Below, one piece after another: positions 1-10,000 of a stretch of DNA of 51,544 bases. This stretch comes from Candidatus Tayloriibacteriota bacterium. GTDB lineage: Bacteria > Patescibacteriota > Minisyncoccia > Phycocordibacterales > SIBU01. Position 1 is the first letter of the stretch. Every line of letters starts with the position of its first letter. Position numbers and translations under genes: made by a program. The notes under the pieces were generated by a model. The model saw only the letters and a program-made list of their open reading frames with translations, was not told where the DNA came from and ran no database searches. The DNA lies in the NCBI GenBank assembly GCA_016188455.1, contig JACPHR010000019.1:1-51544 (forward strand), in the 5' to 3' direction.

Positions 1-456
1 CGGCGCCTCCTCCGGCAGTCCGGCGCTTCCCCGCTTGGCTTGATTGATTATCGGCTTCTTTATTCTGATGTTCTCAAGAACATCAGAATAAGCGCGTTCA
101 ATATTCTTTCGTCCCAGTGAAACCAATTCGGGTACGATTTCAATCCCGACAACTTTTCCGTCCGGACCGACGAGGGCCGAGAGCAGCGCCGTGGTCCAGC
201 CGGAGCCGGAACCGACATCTAGTACCCGTTCACCCGGCTTGACGTTAAGCAGTTCCAGCATGAAAGCCACAGTGGTCGGTTGGGAGACGGTCGCGCCAAA
301 ACCGATAGGAAGCGGATAGTCCTCGTAGGCTTCATCTTTAAGTTCATCGGGGACAAAGTCGGCCCGATTGATTGTCTCAAAAGCTTCCGCAAGCGTCTTC
401 GATTGAAGCACTCGCGATTCGTATTTCAAATGACGTAAAAGTTCCTGCCGGTCCAT
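1..456 (-). CDS. protein-L-isoaspartate O-methyltransferase (PCMT) family, 3' part outside the window
   Basis: The first 152 codons of a SAM-dependent methyltransferase of the PCMT family, which repairs isoaspartyl residues in damaged proteins. The N-terminal PCMT region (residues 1-75) includes ATVSQPTTVAFML, the usual substrate-proximal segment. SAM motif I is LDVGSGSGW at residues 79-87, followed by VGIEIVPELV. The gene runs off the left edge, so the C-terminal half is not visible. Residues 123-132 (YSDVLENIRI) are encoded by a perfect inverted repeat at 61-90 and look like an in-frame insertion between the SAM-binding strand and the LPEEAP segment. ATG at 456; no clear Shine-Dalgarno. Confidence 0.85.
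   Translation of the reverse strand, partial: MDRQELLRHLKYESRVLQSKTLAEAFETINRADFVPDELKDEAYEDYPLPIGFGATVSQPTTVAFMLELLNVKPGERVLDVGSGSGWTTALLSALVGPDGKVVGIEIVPELVSLGRKNIERAYSDVLENIRIKKPIINQAKRGSAGLPEEAP
61..90. repeat. intragenic palindromic element (TTCTCAAGAA core) in PCMT
   Basis: Perfect 14-bp arms TATTCTGATGTTCT / AGAACATCAGAATA around a CA spacer. The element is translated in frame in the PCMT gene. Related elements occur in the nuclease gene (16009-16044), uvrC (about 22040-22070) and, with a TTCCTAGGAA core, in tgt and around the ArsR gene. Confidence 0.8.
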
Positions 457-516
457 GTTATTCAGGTGTTATAGATACCACTAACTTTTGATCATTCGCG
501 TTTTCATCGTAATCCG

Positions 517-801
517 TCATTCCAACTTTCCTAGGAACGTAAGAATGTTCTTTGCCCGCCTGGTGAGCGCGTGGTGCACATGGCGGCCTTGGTATCGTTT
601 GATTACAAGCCCGCCCGCTCCCATACGTCTAATGTGTTCCGAGGCCACTCGAAAATCAATATCAAGAGAAGAGGCGATTTGATCCAGGGTCAGCTCCGGC
701 TCTTCGCCGAGCAGCAGCAGTATTTCAACGCGCCGGTGATTGGCGCAACCTTTCAAAATTCGCTCCAATTCTTTTTTTGTTTTCATGTCGCTGACATTCA
801 T
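517..801 (-). CDS. ArsR-type winged-helix transcriptional regulator
   Basis: 94-residue single-domain winged HTH. The segments RRVEILLLLGEEPELTLDQIA, RVASEHIRRMGAGGLV and YQGRHVHHAL match helices 1-5 and the wing of ArsR/SmtB-like regulators. No cysteine-rich metal site is visible, so the signal is unknown. The first start (ATG 801) lies in the right arm of a 34-bp perfect palindrome with AGGA just upstream; a second in-frame ATG is at 786. The gene begins about 35 nt after the Ogt-like gene and may be cotranscribed with it. Confidence 0.75.
   Translation of the reverse strand: MNVSDMKTKKELERILKGCANHRRVEILLLLGEEPELTLDQIASSLDIDFRVASEHIRRMGAGGLVIKRYQGRHVHHALTRRAKNILTFLGKLE
518..547. repeat. 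palindromic element (TTCCTAGGAA core) at the 3' end of the ArsR gene
   Basis: Imperfect arms CATTCCAACTTTCCT / AGGAACGTAAGAATG overlap the last codons and stop of the ArsR gene. The core is the same as that of the 793-826 palindrome and of the element inside tgt. Confidence 0.6.
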
Positions 802-826
802 ACATTCCTAGGAATGTATGAATGTC
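793..826. promoter_or_regulatory. 34-bp perfect palindrome over the ArsR start, candidate operator
   Basis: Arms GACATTCATACATTCCT / AGGAATGTATGAATGTC, perfect over 17+17 bp. On the minus strand it contains a TTGACA hexamer, an AGGA Shine-Dalgarno-like block and the first ATG of the ArsR gene. ArsR dimers bind inverted repeats at their own promoters, so autoregulation fits. The shared core with intragenic elements elsewhere leaves a repeat element as the alternative. Confidence 0.55.
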
Positions 827-835
827 AAATTAAAA

Positions 836-1105
836 CTAAAGCTCGCTCAGGCGCTCGCGGGCAAGTAAGAATCTTTTCCTCCCAACTCCTCGGTTATAGC
901 CGCCAAGCGCCCCATTGCTTCTGACTACCCTATGACACGGAATGGCTGGATTAAAATTTGTTCTCAAAACGGCGCCGACGGCTCTGGCGGCGCGCGGGTT
1001 GCCCGCGCGCCGCGCCACCTCCTGGTACGTCAAAACTCCGCCGCGCCGTATCCCGCGCACAACCCGAAAAACTTTTTCTTTGAAAGATTGGGTCGGCATA
1101 TTCAT
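836..1105 (-). CDS. methylated-DNA-[protein]-cysteine S-methyltransferase, DNA-binding domain only (Ogt/MGMT family)
   Basis: 89 residues covering just the C-terminal alkyltransferase domain. It has the helix-turn-helix region (GVLTYQEVARRAG), the conserved RAVGAVLRTNFNPAIPCHRVV block with the alkyl-acceptor Cys57 in PCHR, and the GGYNRG loop. The N-terminal ribonuclease-like domain of Ada/Ogt is absent. Because the Cys is present, it is more likely an active alkyl acceptor than an ATL protein, in which this Cys is replaced. ATG at 1105 or 1099. Confidence 0.85.
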   Translation of the reverse strand: MNMPTQSFKEKVFRVVRGIRRGGVLTYQEVARRAGNPRAARAVGAVLRTNFNPAIPCHRVVRSNGALGGYNRGVGRKRFLLARERLSEL

Positions 1106-1278
1106 AGGTTTTTAAAGTACCCCTGCACTTGTTTGGCGCTGCGCAGACAATAGTTTCCGGCAATGTCTCGGTTGGCGTAAAGTTCAATCAAAAAAATGGC
1201 GCCGCAAAACCCAAAGCGAAACTGACGATGCAGGCGGAAACCAGTTTTTCGTTGTTCTTTAAAAATACCCTCATTGCG

Positions 1279-2124
1279 TTACGTAATTGGCGGACAAAGG
1301 AAATTGCTCTCCTTGACCGCGTTATCAATAGTATCGCGGCTCAAACCAGCCGCGGTTAGCGCTGCCCCGCTTTCCCTTATATTTCGGCACAGTACCACTC
1401 CTTTTTCCATCAGGTTTCTTTTTTCCATGCCAGAGAGCGTGGTGAGACAGGTGATGGGGTGAAGGCCAGTGTCTTCAATCATGTCGTGCAGATTGCCGAC
1501 CTTCGGATAGTTCCAACCGATGAGCTTGGCGCCGGTGCACTCACTGTAAACAATGGCCTTCTCCGTAAAATTGGTATTGGTGATAAGCAGGCCTTCGTCA
1601 AGCCGGCGCCTTGGACCGTATAGAAACTCCCTATCTTTGAGATCGTCGTAACGCGCTTTGACGTAGAGCGCCACCTTGAGGTCGGACTTCATGCCTAGTT
1701 CGTTGTGAAATTTCGCTTCGGCCATGATGAGCTTGTTTTCGTTCCAAGCCACCACGTCAATTTCATGGCTGACGCAGACGCCCATTACCGTTTGGTCCGT
1801 CAAAGTTTCAAAACCCTTGGCTTTGAAAATTTCGGCCACGAATTTTTCAAACGGAAAACCCGACGGGCCCAAGTCGGCGACTGCCCGTTTTAGGGAGTAG
1901 CGCGCCGCCACCGGCTTTTCAAATTTATGAAGCAGTTCAAAAGCATGCCGGTAAATGGCAGTGGTACTCATGCCGTCCTCAATTTCCCGGGCAACGTGAT
2001 TAGCGATTTTTTCGCGCACTTCGACGGAAGCGCCGGCTTTGGTAAGGGAATCCAGGAGCTTGCTCGTACTAAACTCCTCCCTCGTCCCGTTGTTTTTGAC
2101 TATAAATATTTTTCCCGCGTTCAT
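1279..2124 (-). CDS. ATP-cone domain fused to Mrr-like restriction endonuclease domain
   Basis: 281 residues. Residues about 5-90 resemble an ATP-cone, the nucleotide-sensing domain of NrdR and class I/III ribonucleotide reductases (VKNNGTREEFSTSKLLDSL...). Residues about 92-215 form a PD-(D/E)XK fold of the Mrr/restriction-endonuclease type: FEKFVAEIFKAKGF, then EIDVVAW (Asp123) and AEAKFH (Glu136-x-Lys138). The catalytic triad looks intact. The C-terminal ~65 residues include a helical segment. Substrate and biological role are unknown; nucleotide-regulated DNA cleavage is inferred from the domains only. It ends close to the Ogt-like gene and starts 10 nt after the mnmA stop. Confidence 0.7.
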   Translation of the reverse strand: MNAGKIFIVKNNGTREEFSTSKLLDSLTKAGASVEVREKIANHVAREIEDGMSTTAIYRHAFELLHKFEKPVAARYSLKRAVADLGPSGFPFEKFVAEIFKAKGFETLTDQTVMGVCVSHEIDVVAWNENKLIMAEAKFHNELGMKSDLKVALYVKARYDDLKDREFLYGPRRRLDEGLLITNTNFTEKAIVYSECTGAKLIGWNYPKVGNLHDMIEDTGLHPITCLTTLSGMEKRNLMEKGVVLCRNIRESGAALTAAGLSRDTIDNAVKESNFLCPPIT

Positions 2125-2133
2125 TATCGGACA

Positions 2134-3402
2134 TTATACAATAATTCCGCCGCCAAGACAGCGTTCGCCGTCATAGAGCACGATTGATTGGCCTGACGCG
2201 CCGCCGGTTTGCGCTTGCGTAAAACGCACGCTGATTTTCGCGGATGACAACGCGGATTTTCGCTGACGCCCACCCGCACTTATCCGCGTGTTTGCAATAT
2301 CCGCCTGTATCCGCGCCAATTGGAGCGGCTGGCGATAGCGGAGGCGGGCGGATAGGCGTACCCCGTCCGACGCGGCGGACGGGGCGCGCCCTAGCCAATT
2401 CACCCGTTCAACCTCAAAAATTTTCCTTGGCTCTCCGCCCACGCTTGTTTTCGGGTCATGCGAAACGGTGAGCGTGTTTTTCCTAATGTCTTTGGCCGCC
2501 ACGTAATACGGCTTCATACCCGCGGATAACCGATGATTATGGACGCTGATTTTAGCAGATGAAATATCCGCGTTAATCGGCGTTTCTCTATCGGCGTCAA
2601 TCCGCATTACTCGGAAGCCGTGCCGTTCGCCCAAGGTGAAAAAGGCCGCCCCCTCGTGAGTACCGATAATTTCGCCTCGCTCGTTTAAGATGTCGCCTTT
2701 TTTCGGCTTGATGTAATTTTTCAAAAATTCTTTCATGTCAATCTTTCCCAGAAAGCAAAGCCCTTGGCTGTCTTTTTTAGCGGCGGTGACCAACCCGAAC
2801 CTTTTCGCCAGCTTGCGTACTTCCGTTTTCAACATGCCGCCGACTGGAAACAAAATATGCGGCAGCTGCTCCCGCTTGATTTGCCACAAAAAATAGCTTT
2901 GGTCTTTTTGCGGGTCGGAACCGGCAAAAAGACCAAAACCTTTGACTTTTGACTTTTGACTTTTGACTTTTTTCTGGCGGGCGGTCAATTGTAAATTGTC
3001 AATTGTCAATTGTTCTATTCGGGCGTAGTGTCCGGTTGCGACAAAATCCGCACCTCGCTTCATCGCCCACTCATAAAATGCGCCGAACTTTATGTGCCGG
3101 TTGCACGCCACGTCCGGGTTCGGCGTCCGGCCCGCCTTATACTCCCGAATCATGTAATTCACCACCTCTTTTTTATATTCCTTTTCCAAATCAAGCGTCA
3201 CAAAAGGGATTCCAAGCTTGGCGCAAACCCGCATGGCATCAAGTCTGTCCTCTTTCCAGGTGCATTCAATAAAGTCTGGAGACCAGACTTTAATGAACAC
3301 CCCCGTTACGTCATATCCGGCTTTTTTAAGCAGAGCGGCCGAAACGGAAGAATCAACCCCTCCGGACAGGCCGATGAAGATTTTACTTCCTTTACTTTTC
3401 AT
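2134..3402 (-). CDS. mnmA: tRNA-specific 2-thiouridylase MnmA, with in-frame repeat inserts
   Basis: ATP-dependent 2-thiolation of U34 in tRNA(Lys/Glu/Gln). The PP-loop is GLSGGVDSS (residues 11-19); the catalytic cysteines are Cys100 (NPDVACN) and Cys216 (GLCFLG); GHYAR and DPQKDQSYFL are conserved. At 422 residues it is about 60 longer than usual. The excess sits in three low-complexity blocks: residues about 130-157, encoded by tandem AATTGAC and AAAAGTC units; about 269-296; and about 364-393. The last two are built from ATCCGCG-type repeats. All lie in loops between conserved motifs and keep the frame. Confidence 0.93.
   Translation of the reverse strand: MKSKGSKIFIGLSGGVDSSVSAALLKKAGYDVTGVFIKVWSPDFIECTWKEDRLDAMRVCAKLGIPFVTLDLEKEYKKEVVNYMIREYKAGRTPNPDVACNRHIKFGAFYEWAMKRGADFVATGHYARIEQLTIDNLQLTARQKKVKSQKSKVKGFGLFAGSDPQKDQSYFLWQIKREQLPHILFPVGGMLKTEVRKLAKRFGLVTAAKKDSQGLCFLGKIDMKEFLKNYIKPKKGDILNERGEIIGTHEGAAFFTLGERHGFRVMRIDADRETPINADISSAKISVHNHRLSAGMKPYYVAAKDIRKNTLTVSHDPKTSVGGEPRKIFEVERVNWLGRAPSAASDGVRLSARLRYRQPLQLARIQADIANTRISAGGRQRKSALSSAKISVRFTQAQTGGASGQSIVLYDGERCLGGGIIV
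2229..2322. repeat. ATCCGCG-type repeat block inside mnmA
   Basis: Clustered degenerate units such as GCGGATTTTCGCTGA and ATCCGCCTGTATCCGCG, partly inverted, translated in frame as residues about 364-393 of MnmA. A second block is at 2518-2606. Equivalent blocks occur in ychF (12325-12425), uvrC (21622-21730), uvrB (27888-27935 and 28160-28232) and, short, in uvrA (25218-25245). Confidence 0.7.
2518..2606. repeat. second ATCCGCG-type repeat block inside mnmA
   Basis: Contains ATCCGCGTTAATCGGCG and related units. It encodes roughly residues 269-296, between the FTLGERHGF and KPYYVAAKD motifs of MnmA. Confidence 0.65.
2930..3016. repeat. simple tandem repeats inside mnmA
   Basis: Four TTTTGAC-type units (2940-2972), then CAATTGT/AAATTGT units (2986-3013). 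Translated they give low-complexity Lys/Ser/Val and Leu/Thr/Asn strings between GHYARIE and GSDPQKDQSYF. Similar strings occur in leuS. Confidence 0.8.
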
Positions 3403-3442
3403 GTGCCGTATGCTATCAACCTAACCGGTAAAAGCAACTAGA

Positions 3443-3448
3443 ATTATA
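3443..3448 (-). promoter_or_regulatory. possible -10 box for mnmA
   Basis: TATAAT on the minus strand in the 94-nt gap between mltG and mnmA, about 40 nt before the mnmA ATG. No convincing -35 box is visible. Confidence 0.35.
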
Positions 3449-3496
3449 ATTACACTTTCACCTTTTAATAATGCCTAACTCCGTAAACAAGGAACG

Positions 3497-4504
3497 TTAC
3501 CGAAGGTAGTGTTCCTTGTTCGCCACATGCTCTTCAAAAGTCTTGGCGTAATGCATGTTGCCTCGCACATCGGAGAGGTAGAAAAAATACGGCGACGGGG
3601 TCGGCGTGACCGCCGCGAGGAGGGCGTCAAGGCCGGGGTTGCCGATAGCGCCGGGAGGCAGGCCTTTATACAAATAGGTGTTGTAGGGCGAATCAAACTG
3701 CAAATCTTCCGTTGTCAGCTGAAAGGTGTTTTTGCCGATAATGTATTCAAAAGGCGCGTCCACCTGAAGCGGCATGCCGAGGCCCAATCTTTTCCAAAGA
3801 ATGCCGGCGATAATTTTCCTGGTTTCCGCCGTTCGGGCTTCAGCTTCCAAAATTGAGGCCATGATGACCACGTCCTTGAGCGGCTTGCTAAACGCCGAGA
3901 GCGGCGCGGTAATGCTTTGTATGCGCGTACTGAAATTGTTTTGGAGAGCGGTGACAACCTCTTGGGGTTTGACGTTGGGAAGAAAAAGATAGGTATCCGG
4001 AAAGTTATAGCCCTCTTTGGGTTTGGCCAGGCGCAGAAATTCCTTGGCGTCAAAATCAATCAGCTCGTCCCCGAGCATCACTGACATCTGAGTAGTAGTC
4101 TGTCCTTCGGGGAAAGTAACTTTTACCGGCGTCAGACCGAAGCGACCGTGAGTCAAGCGCCACATAACAGATAAAACACCGGCGGGTTTTTCAAAAAGGT
4201 AATCTCCGGCCTGTATCCCCTTTTCTCCCGTAGTTAAAATAACCGCCACCCGAAACCAAAAGGGAGAGCGGATAATTTTACGCTCCAAGAGGTTTTGAGC
4301 GATGGCGTTGAGACCGGCGTTTTGCTCGATTGTTGTTATCGTCCGAACGGGAAACTGAGCGGGGGCTTTTAGGTAAAGAACATAAAAAGCGGCGAACAAA
4401 AAAATAAGCGACAGGACGGCCAGGTACCAAACATAAAAATGCTGGCGGCGCTCCGCCAATTTTTGCTCAATCAGACGGCGCAGAAAATTGGGGTCAAGGA
4501 CCAT
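3497..4504 (-). CDS. mltG: endolytic murein transglycosylase MltG (YceG-like)
   Basis: Membrane-anchored lytic transglycosylase that cleaves nascent glycan strands and sets their length. A short cytoplasmic N-terminus and one TM helix (about residues 26-45) are followed by a LysM-like region and the YceG domain (TFPEGQTTTQM, GYNFPDTYLF, catalytic Glu220 in ASILEAEAR, SPYNTYLYKGLPPGAIGNPG). 335 residues is normal length. The start is 6 nt after the stop of the upstream membrane-protein gene, so the two are probably one operon. Confidence 0.92.
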   Translation of the reverse strand: MVLDPNFLRRLIEQKLAERRQHFYVWYLAVLSLIFLFAAFYVLYLKAPAQFPVRTITTIEQNAGLNAIAQNLLERKIIRSPFWFRVAVILTTGEKGIQAGDYLFEKPAGVLSVMWRLTHGRFGLTPVKVTFPEGQTTTQMSVMLGDELIDFDAKEFLRLAKPKEGYNFPDTYLFLPNVKPQEVVTALQNNFSTRIQSITAPLSAFSKPLKDVVIMASILEAEARTAETRKIIAGILWKRLGLGMPLQVDAPFEYIIGKNTFQLTTEDLQFDSPYNTYLYKGLPPGAIGNPGLDALLAAVTPTPSPYFFYLSDVRGNMHYAKTFEEHVANKEHYLR

Positions 4505-4510
4505 GTCAGT

Positions 4511-5866
4511 TTAGATTGGCAAGTTTGCCGGCGGCTCGGCCCGTTTTGAAGGCAGGCGGACAAAACTGGGCGTGGCGGCCACGCTGCCCGGGAAGTGGTA
4601 AATGGTGGCCAGCTCCTCGGTGTTGAGTATTATCGGCGTCTGGTGAAAATTTTTGAAGGGCGGCTGAAAAAACGAGCGCAGCTTAAAAGCCTTAAACATT
4701 TCTTCTTCATGGCGGGTGCGGCGGATTCGCAGGAAATCCTGCCAAGGATAATCAAAATCGGTGAACCACCCCAGCTTGAAGCCGTTGACGTCGTCGTTTG
4801 AACTGTACTGCCGGAAGGTGCCGATAAGGCCGGTGATGCTTATGGGGTTAAACGATTCTCTTTTGGCTATATAGAGGCCGCGAATGGCCGCTTCAAAAGG
4901 CCATTTGGAAATGCTGCGCTCCAGCGCGGCAATGGTGTTCTGCTGGCCCTTGGTCGGGTTGGGCATCCCCGGAAATTCCGAACCCGGCTTTTCAATCACA
5001 GATTCTTTCCTAATCTTTTCAATCTCGCGCCTAGCTTTCTCCTTCCAATCTCCTTTCGGCACCAAGACCGCGTCTTTCTTGAGGTCCAGTTTTCTGTGGG
5101 CTTGAATGATAATCTGAATCCAAACATGCTCGCCTTTGCCCATGGAGCCCAGATATTCCAAAACGGAAGTCATCGGGTCAATCTTGAATTCCTCTTTCGG
5201 GTCTTCACTGAGGCCGTAGTCAACGTAGGTTTTGATGGGATAAACCGTGTCTTTGGTAAATTTGAAATAAGTGCCCCACATGGGAATCTCCGCCGGGTCG
5301 GGATGGCTGACCCAGCCCATATAGTCTTCGGCTTCATGTATCTCAATACTGGGATACTGGGCGTAAAGCTGGGCTTCTATCAGATTGCGGAACTTCGCCG
5401 GCGCCCAAATGAAAAATTTCACCTGGCCTTCAACTGAGACCAACTCCAGAGAAAACCACGGCCGGACTTTGCCCAACCAGTAGAGCTCCTTAAAGGTGGC
5501 CGAACCGGTTTGATAGAGCGAGGTGAAAAAAATTTCCATGGCCAAGGGCGACTTGAAAGTTTCCTTGGGAATTTTAATTTCAAGAAGCACCGACCCAGCC
5601 TCGCGGACGAAATCGGCTCGGATGTATTGCATCCAATACTTGAAAAAAAGCGCGCCGAAAAGAAGCGGCGCCCACGCTGGCGCAGAAACGTAAAGTAAGG
5701 CAAAAAATCGCGAAAAGGCGGATAAATCAAAACGGGGGAACAAATTGCCCCAAAACAAAAAAAACAGGGCGAAGACAATCAAGCCCGAGACTAAGAGCCA
5801 AAGGCTGTAAAAAAGGTCAACTAGAATGAAAAAGTAATCCTTAAACATTCCTCCATAATACCGCAA
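4511..5866 (-). CDS. conserved CPR membrane protein of unknown function
   Basis: 451 residues with two hydrophobic segments near the N-terminus (about 10-40 and 50-75) and a large soluble, probably cytoplasmic, region. The C-terminal block TEELATIYHFPGS...PPANLPI resembles sequences seen near VirD4/HerA-type ATPase modules in related genomes, so a link to DNA- or protein-transfer machinery is possible but unproven. Start: TTG at 5866, or ATG at 5848 directly after GGAGGA. The GGAGG is too close to that ATG for a normal Shine-Dalgarno, so the start is uncertain. Confidence 0.55.
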   Translation of the reverse strand: MRYYGGMFKDYFFILVDLFYSLWLLVSGLIVFALFFLFWGNLFPRFDLSAFSRFFALLYVSAPAWAPLLFGALFFKYWMQYIRADFVREAGSVLLEIKIPKETFKSPLAMEIFFTSLYQTGSATFKELYWLGKVRPWFSLELVSVEGQVKFFIWAPAKFRNLIEAQLYAQYPSIEIHEAEDYMGWVSHPDPAEIPMWGTYFKFTKDTVYPIKTYVDYGLSEDPKEEFKIDPMTSVLEYLGSMGKGEHVWIQIIIQAHRKLDLKKDAVLVPKGDWKEKARREIEKIRKESVIEKPGSEFPGMPNPTKGQQNTIAALERSISKWPFEAAIRGLYIAKRESFNPISITGLIGTFRQYSSNDDVNGFKLGWFTDFDYPWQDFLRIRRTRHEEEMFKAFKLRSFFQPPFKNFHQTPIILNTEELATIYHFPGSVAATPSFVRLPSKRAEPPANLPI

Positions 5867-5920
5867 CTTTTAGGCTAGCGCCATACCAACTCGCTCATTC
5901 ACGCGATTTCATATGTTAAT

Positions 5921-7038
<1,118 letters not shown>

Positions 7039-7091
7039 GCGGATTTCATTGTCAAGAGCGCCGCGCCGTTTAGCGCCATATGCTCCTTGTC

Positions 7092-10000
7092 TTAAACAAC
7101 AAGGTTTATCAGTCTGCCTGGAACATAAACGACTTTTTTAATCGTTCCGTCGCTGACCCATTTCTTTATTTCGCGCAATTCCAGAGCCCTAGTTTTGGCC
7201 TCTTCCGCCGAAAGTTCGCCGTCTATCGGCAGATTGGCTCGCACTTTGCCGTTCACTTGAATAACCAATGTTCCCGTCCCCCGCTCTGTGAGTGCCGGGT
7301 TGTAACTTGGCCACGGCTCAAGATGGATGGAAGTTTTATTTGAAAACGACCAAAGCTCTTCCGTGATGTGCGGCGCGAAAGGCGCCAACAGCCTCAAAAA
7401 AATTTCATAATGATTTTTGGAAACCGCGGGCATTTTTTCAAAATCATTTAGGAGAATCATCAAAGCGCTCACCGCCGTGTTGAAGCGCAGGGCTTCAATG
7501 TCCTCCCCAACTTTTTTGACAGTCTTGTGTAACAGAGATTCATGATTCACAATTTTAGATTCAGGATTCTTGATTCGTGATTCTTGATTGGTGATTCTTT
7601 CCCCAAGTTTCCAAACCCGTTCCAAAAACCGCCTTGGTCCAATCATTGATTCGGTTGACCACGCGATATGCTGGTCAAACGGCCCCATAAACATTTCATA
7701 GAGTCGCAAAGTGTCGGCACCGAATCGTTTTACAATCTCGTCCGGGTTCACGATATTGCCTTTGGACTTGGACATTTTCGCGCCGCCCTCGGCGAGAATC
7801 AAACCGTGAGAAGTGCGTTTGGCGTACGGCTCGCTTGTTGGTACGAGGCCAAAGTCAAAAAGAAACTTGTGCCAGAAACGTGAGTATAAAAGGTGAAGCG
7901 TGGTGTGCTCCATGCCTCCGTTGTACCAGTCCACCGGCAACCAATGTTTTATCTTCTTTTGAATATTGGGGCTTGGAAATTGTTTGGAAATTGGTGCTTG
8001 TGATTTGAGATTTTCGCTTATGCAATAAGCGATATAGTACCAAGATGAGCCGGCCCAGTTGGGCATGGTGTCGGTTTCCCTTCGGGCCGCGCCGCCGCAA
8101 TGCGGACATTTTACATTGACCCATTTTGAAACGTTTGCAAGGGGAGATTCTCCGGTATCGGTCGGTTTGTAATTTTTAACCTTCGGCAATTTCACCGGCA
8201 AATCTTTTTCAAGTACTGGAACCCACCCTGGGTTCATCAACTCCCCGTTTGAAAATTTATGATTTGTGATTTGTTTGGAATTTGTGATTTGTGATTTGTA
8301 ATTTTCCACTAATTTTCTGCAAGCATCGCAGAAAATTAGTGGTATAGGTTCCCCCCAATAGCGCTGGCGGGAAAATACCCAATCGCGGAGTTTGTAGGTC
8401 GTCATGATTTTCCCGCCGACAAATTCGGTAATTTTCTTTTTGGCGTCCGCGCTTCCAAGACCGTTAAATTGGCCGGAGTTAACAAGTAAACCGTTCCCTG
8501 TATAGGCAACGTCTTCCCCTTTTAACCTTTGCCAAAAAACCGAATTAAAACCTCTTCCCCCTTCTAAATATTTTTTAATTTCTTCTTCTTTGACCCAGAC
8601 TAAATCATGTAAAATCTTTTCTCTTTTGGAAACGGAAACTTGGTCAGAACCTGTAAGCTGAAAATATAACGGGTAAAGAAAAGTGAGGCGGTTTTGGTTA
8701 CCGTTTAAAGCAAAGTAGCGAAAAGCTATCGGAGAACCGAGTGCTTTAACAAACTTAACCTTCTGATAACCTGTTTCTTCTACTATTTCTCTTATACCGG
8801 CGGTCATTGGATTCTCTTTGCTATCAATACCTCCAGAAACGGCAACAACGACCCTTTCATCTGAATCGCTAAGCCCTTTCTTATTTAAAAACAAGTACTT
8901 ATTTTCCTGCCAATGTTTTACGAGACAAGCCACGGCTTGCCGAGTTGCCTCCGGTTCATCAGAATGCCAAGCGTCTTTACCTTCATTTCTAACAAACAAC
9001 TGAGCTACAACATTTCTAATCTGCAATTTATATTTCTTCGCAAACTCAAAATCTCGCTCGTCGTGCGCCGGCACCGCCATAATGGCGCCCGTGCCGTAGT
9101 CGGCCAGCACGTAGTCGGCCACAAAAATCGGAATGTTCTCCTGATTGGCCGGATTGACAGCGCTCACTCCTTCAAGCTTCACGCCTGTTTTTTCTTTGCC
9201 CTCCGCTGTCCGCTCAATCTCGCTTTTCTTTTTTGATAGTACGATATATCGTACTACTTCATCTTGATTCTTGATTCTGGATTCTTGATTCTGCATGAGT
9301 TTGCGGACAAACTCATGCTCCGGCGCAATCACCAAGTAGGTGGCGCCGAAAAGCGTGTCGGGGCGGGTGGTAAAAACTTTTATTTCTTCACTAAACCCTA
9401 AACCCTGAAGCCTGAACCCTATCTCCACTCCTTCGCTTCTGCCTATCCAATTTCTCTGCTGAATTTTAATTTTTTCAAGAAAATCAACGGCCTCAAGGTC
9501 GCGGTCAAGCCTGTCGGCGTACTTGGTGATGGTGAGCATCCACTGATCCTTATCACGTTTTTCCACGGGAGTGCCGCAACGTTCGCAAGCGCCGTCCACC
9601 ACTTCCTCGTTGGCCAGACCGATTTTGTCCTTCGGGCACCAGTTAATGGCCATTTTTTTCTTGTAGGCCAAACCCTTTTCAAAAAATTTCAGGAAAATCC
9701 ACTGCGTCCATTTGTAGTAATCCGGGTCGCTGGTAGCAACCTCACGCGACCAATCAAAACTGAAACCAAGCGCTTTGAGCTGGCGGCGAAAATTGTTGGT
9801 AAGCTCCCGCGTTATTGATTCCGGCGATTTTCCGGTTTTAATGGCAAAGTTTTCCGTCGGCAGGCCAAACGCGTCCCAGCCGATTGGATACAAAACATTC
9901 TGTCCTTCGGCGCGGCGCTTACGAGCGATGATGTCCATGGCCGTATAACTGCGGATATGTCCCACATGAAGTCCTTCTCCTGAAAGAAAGGGAAATTCAA

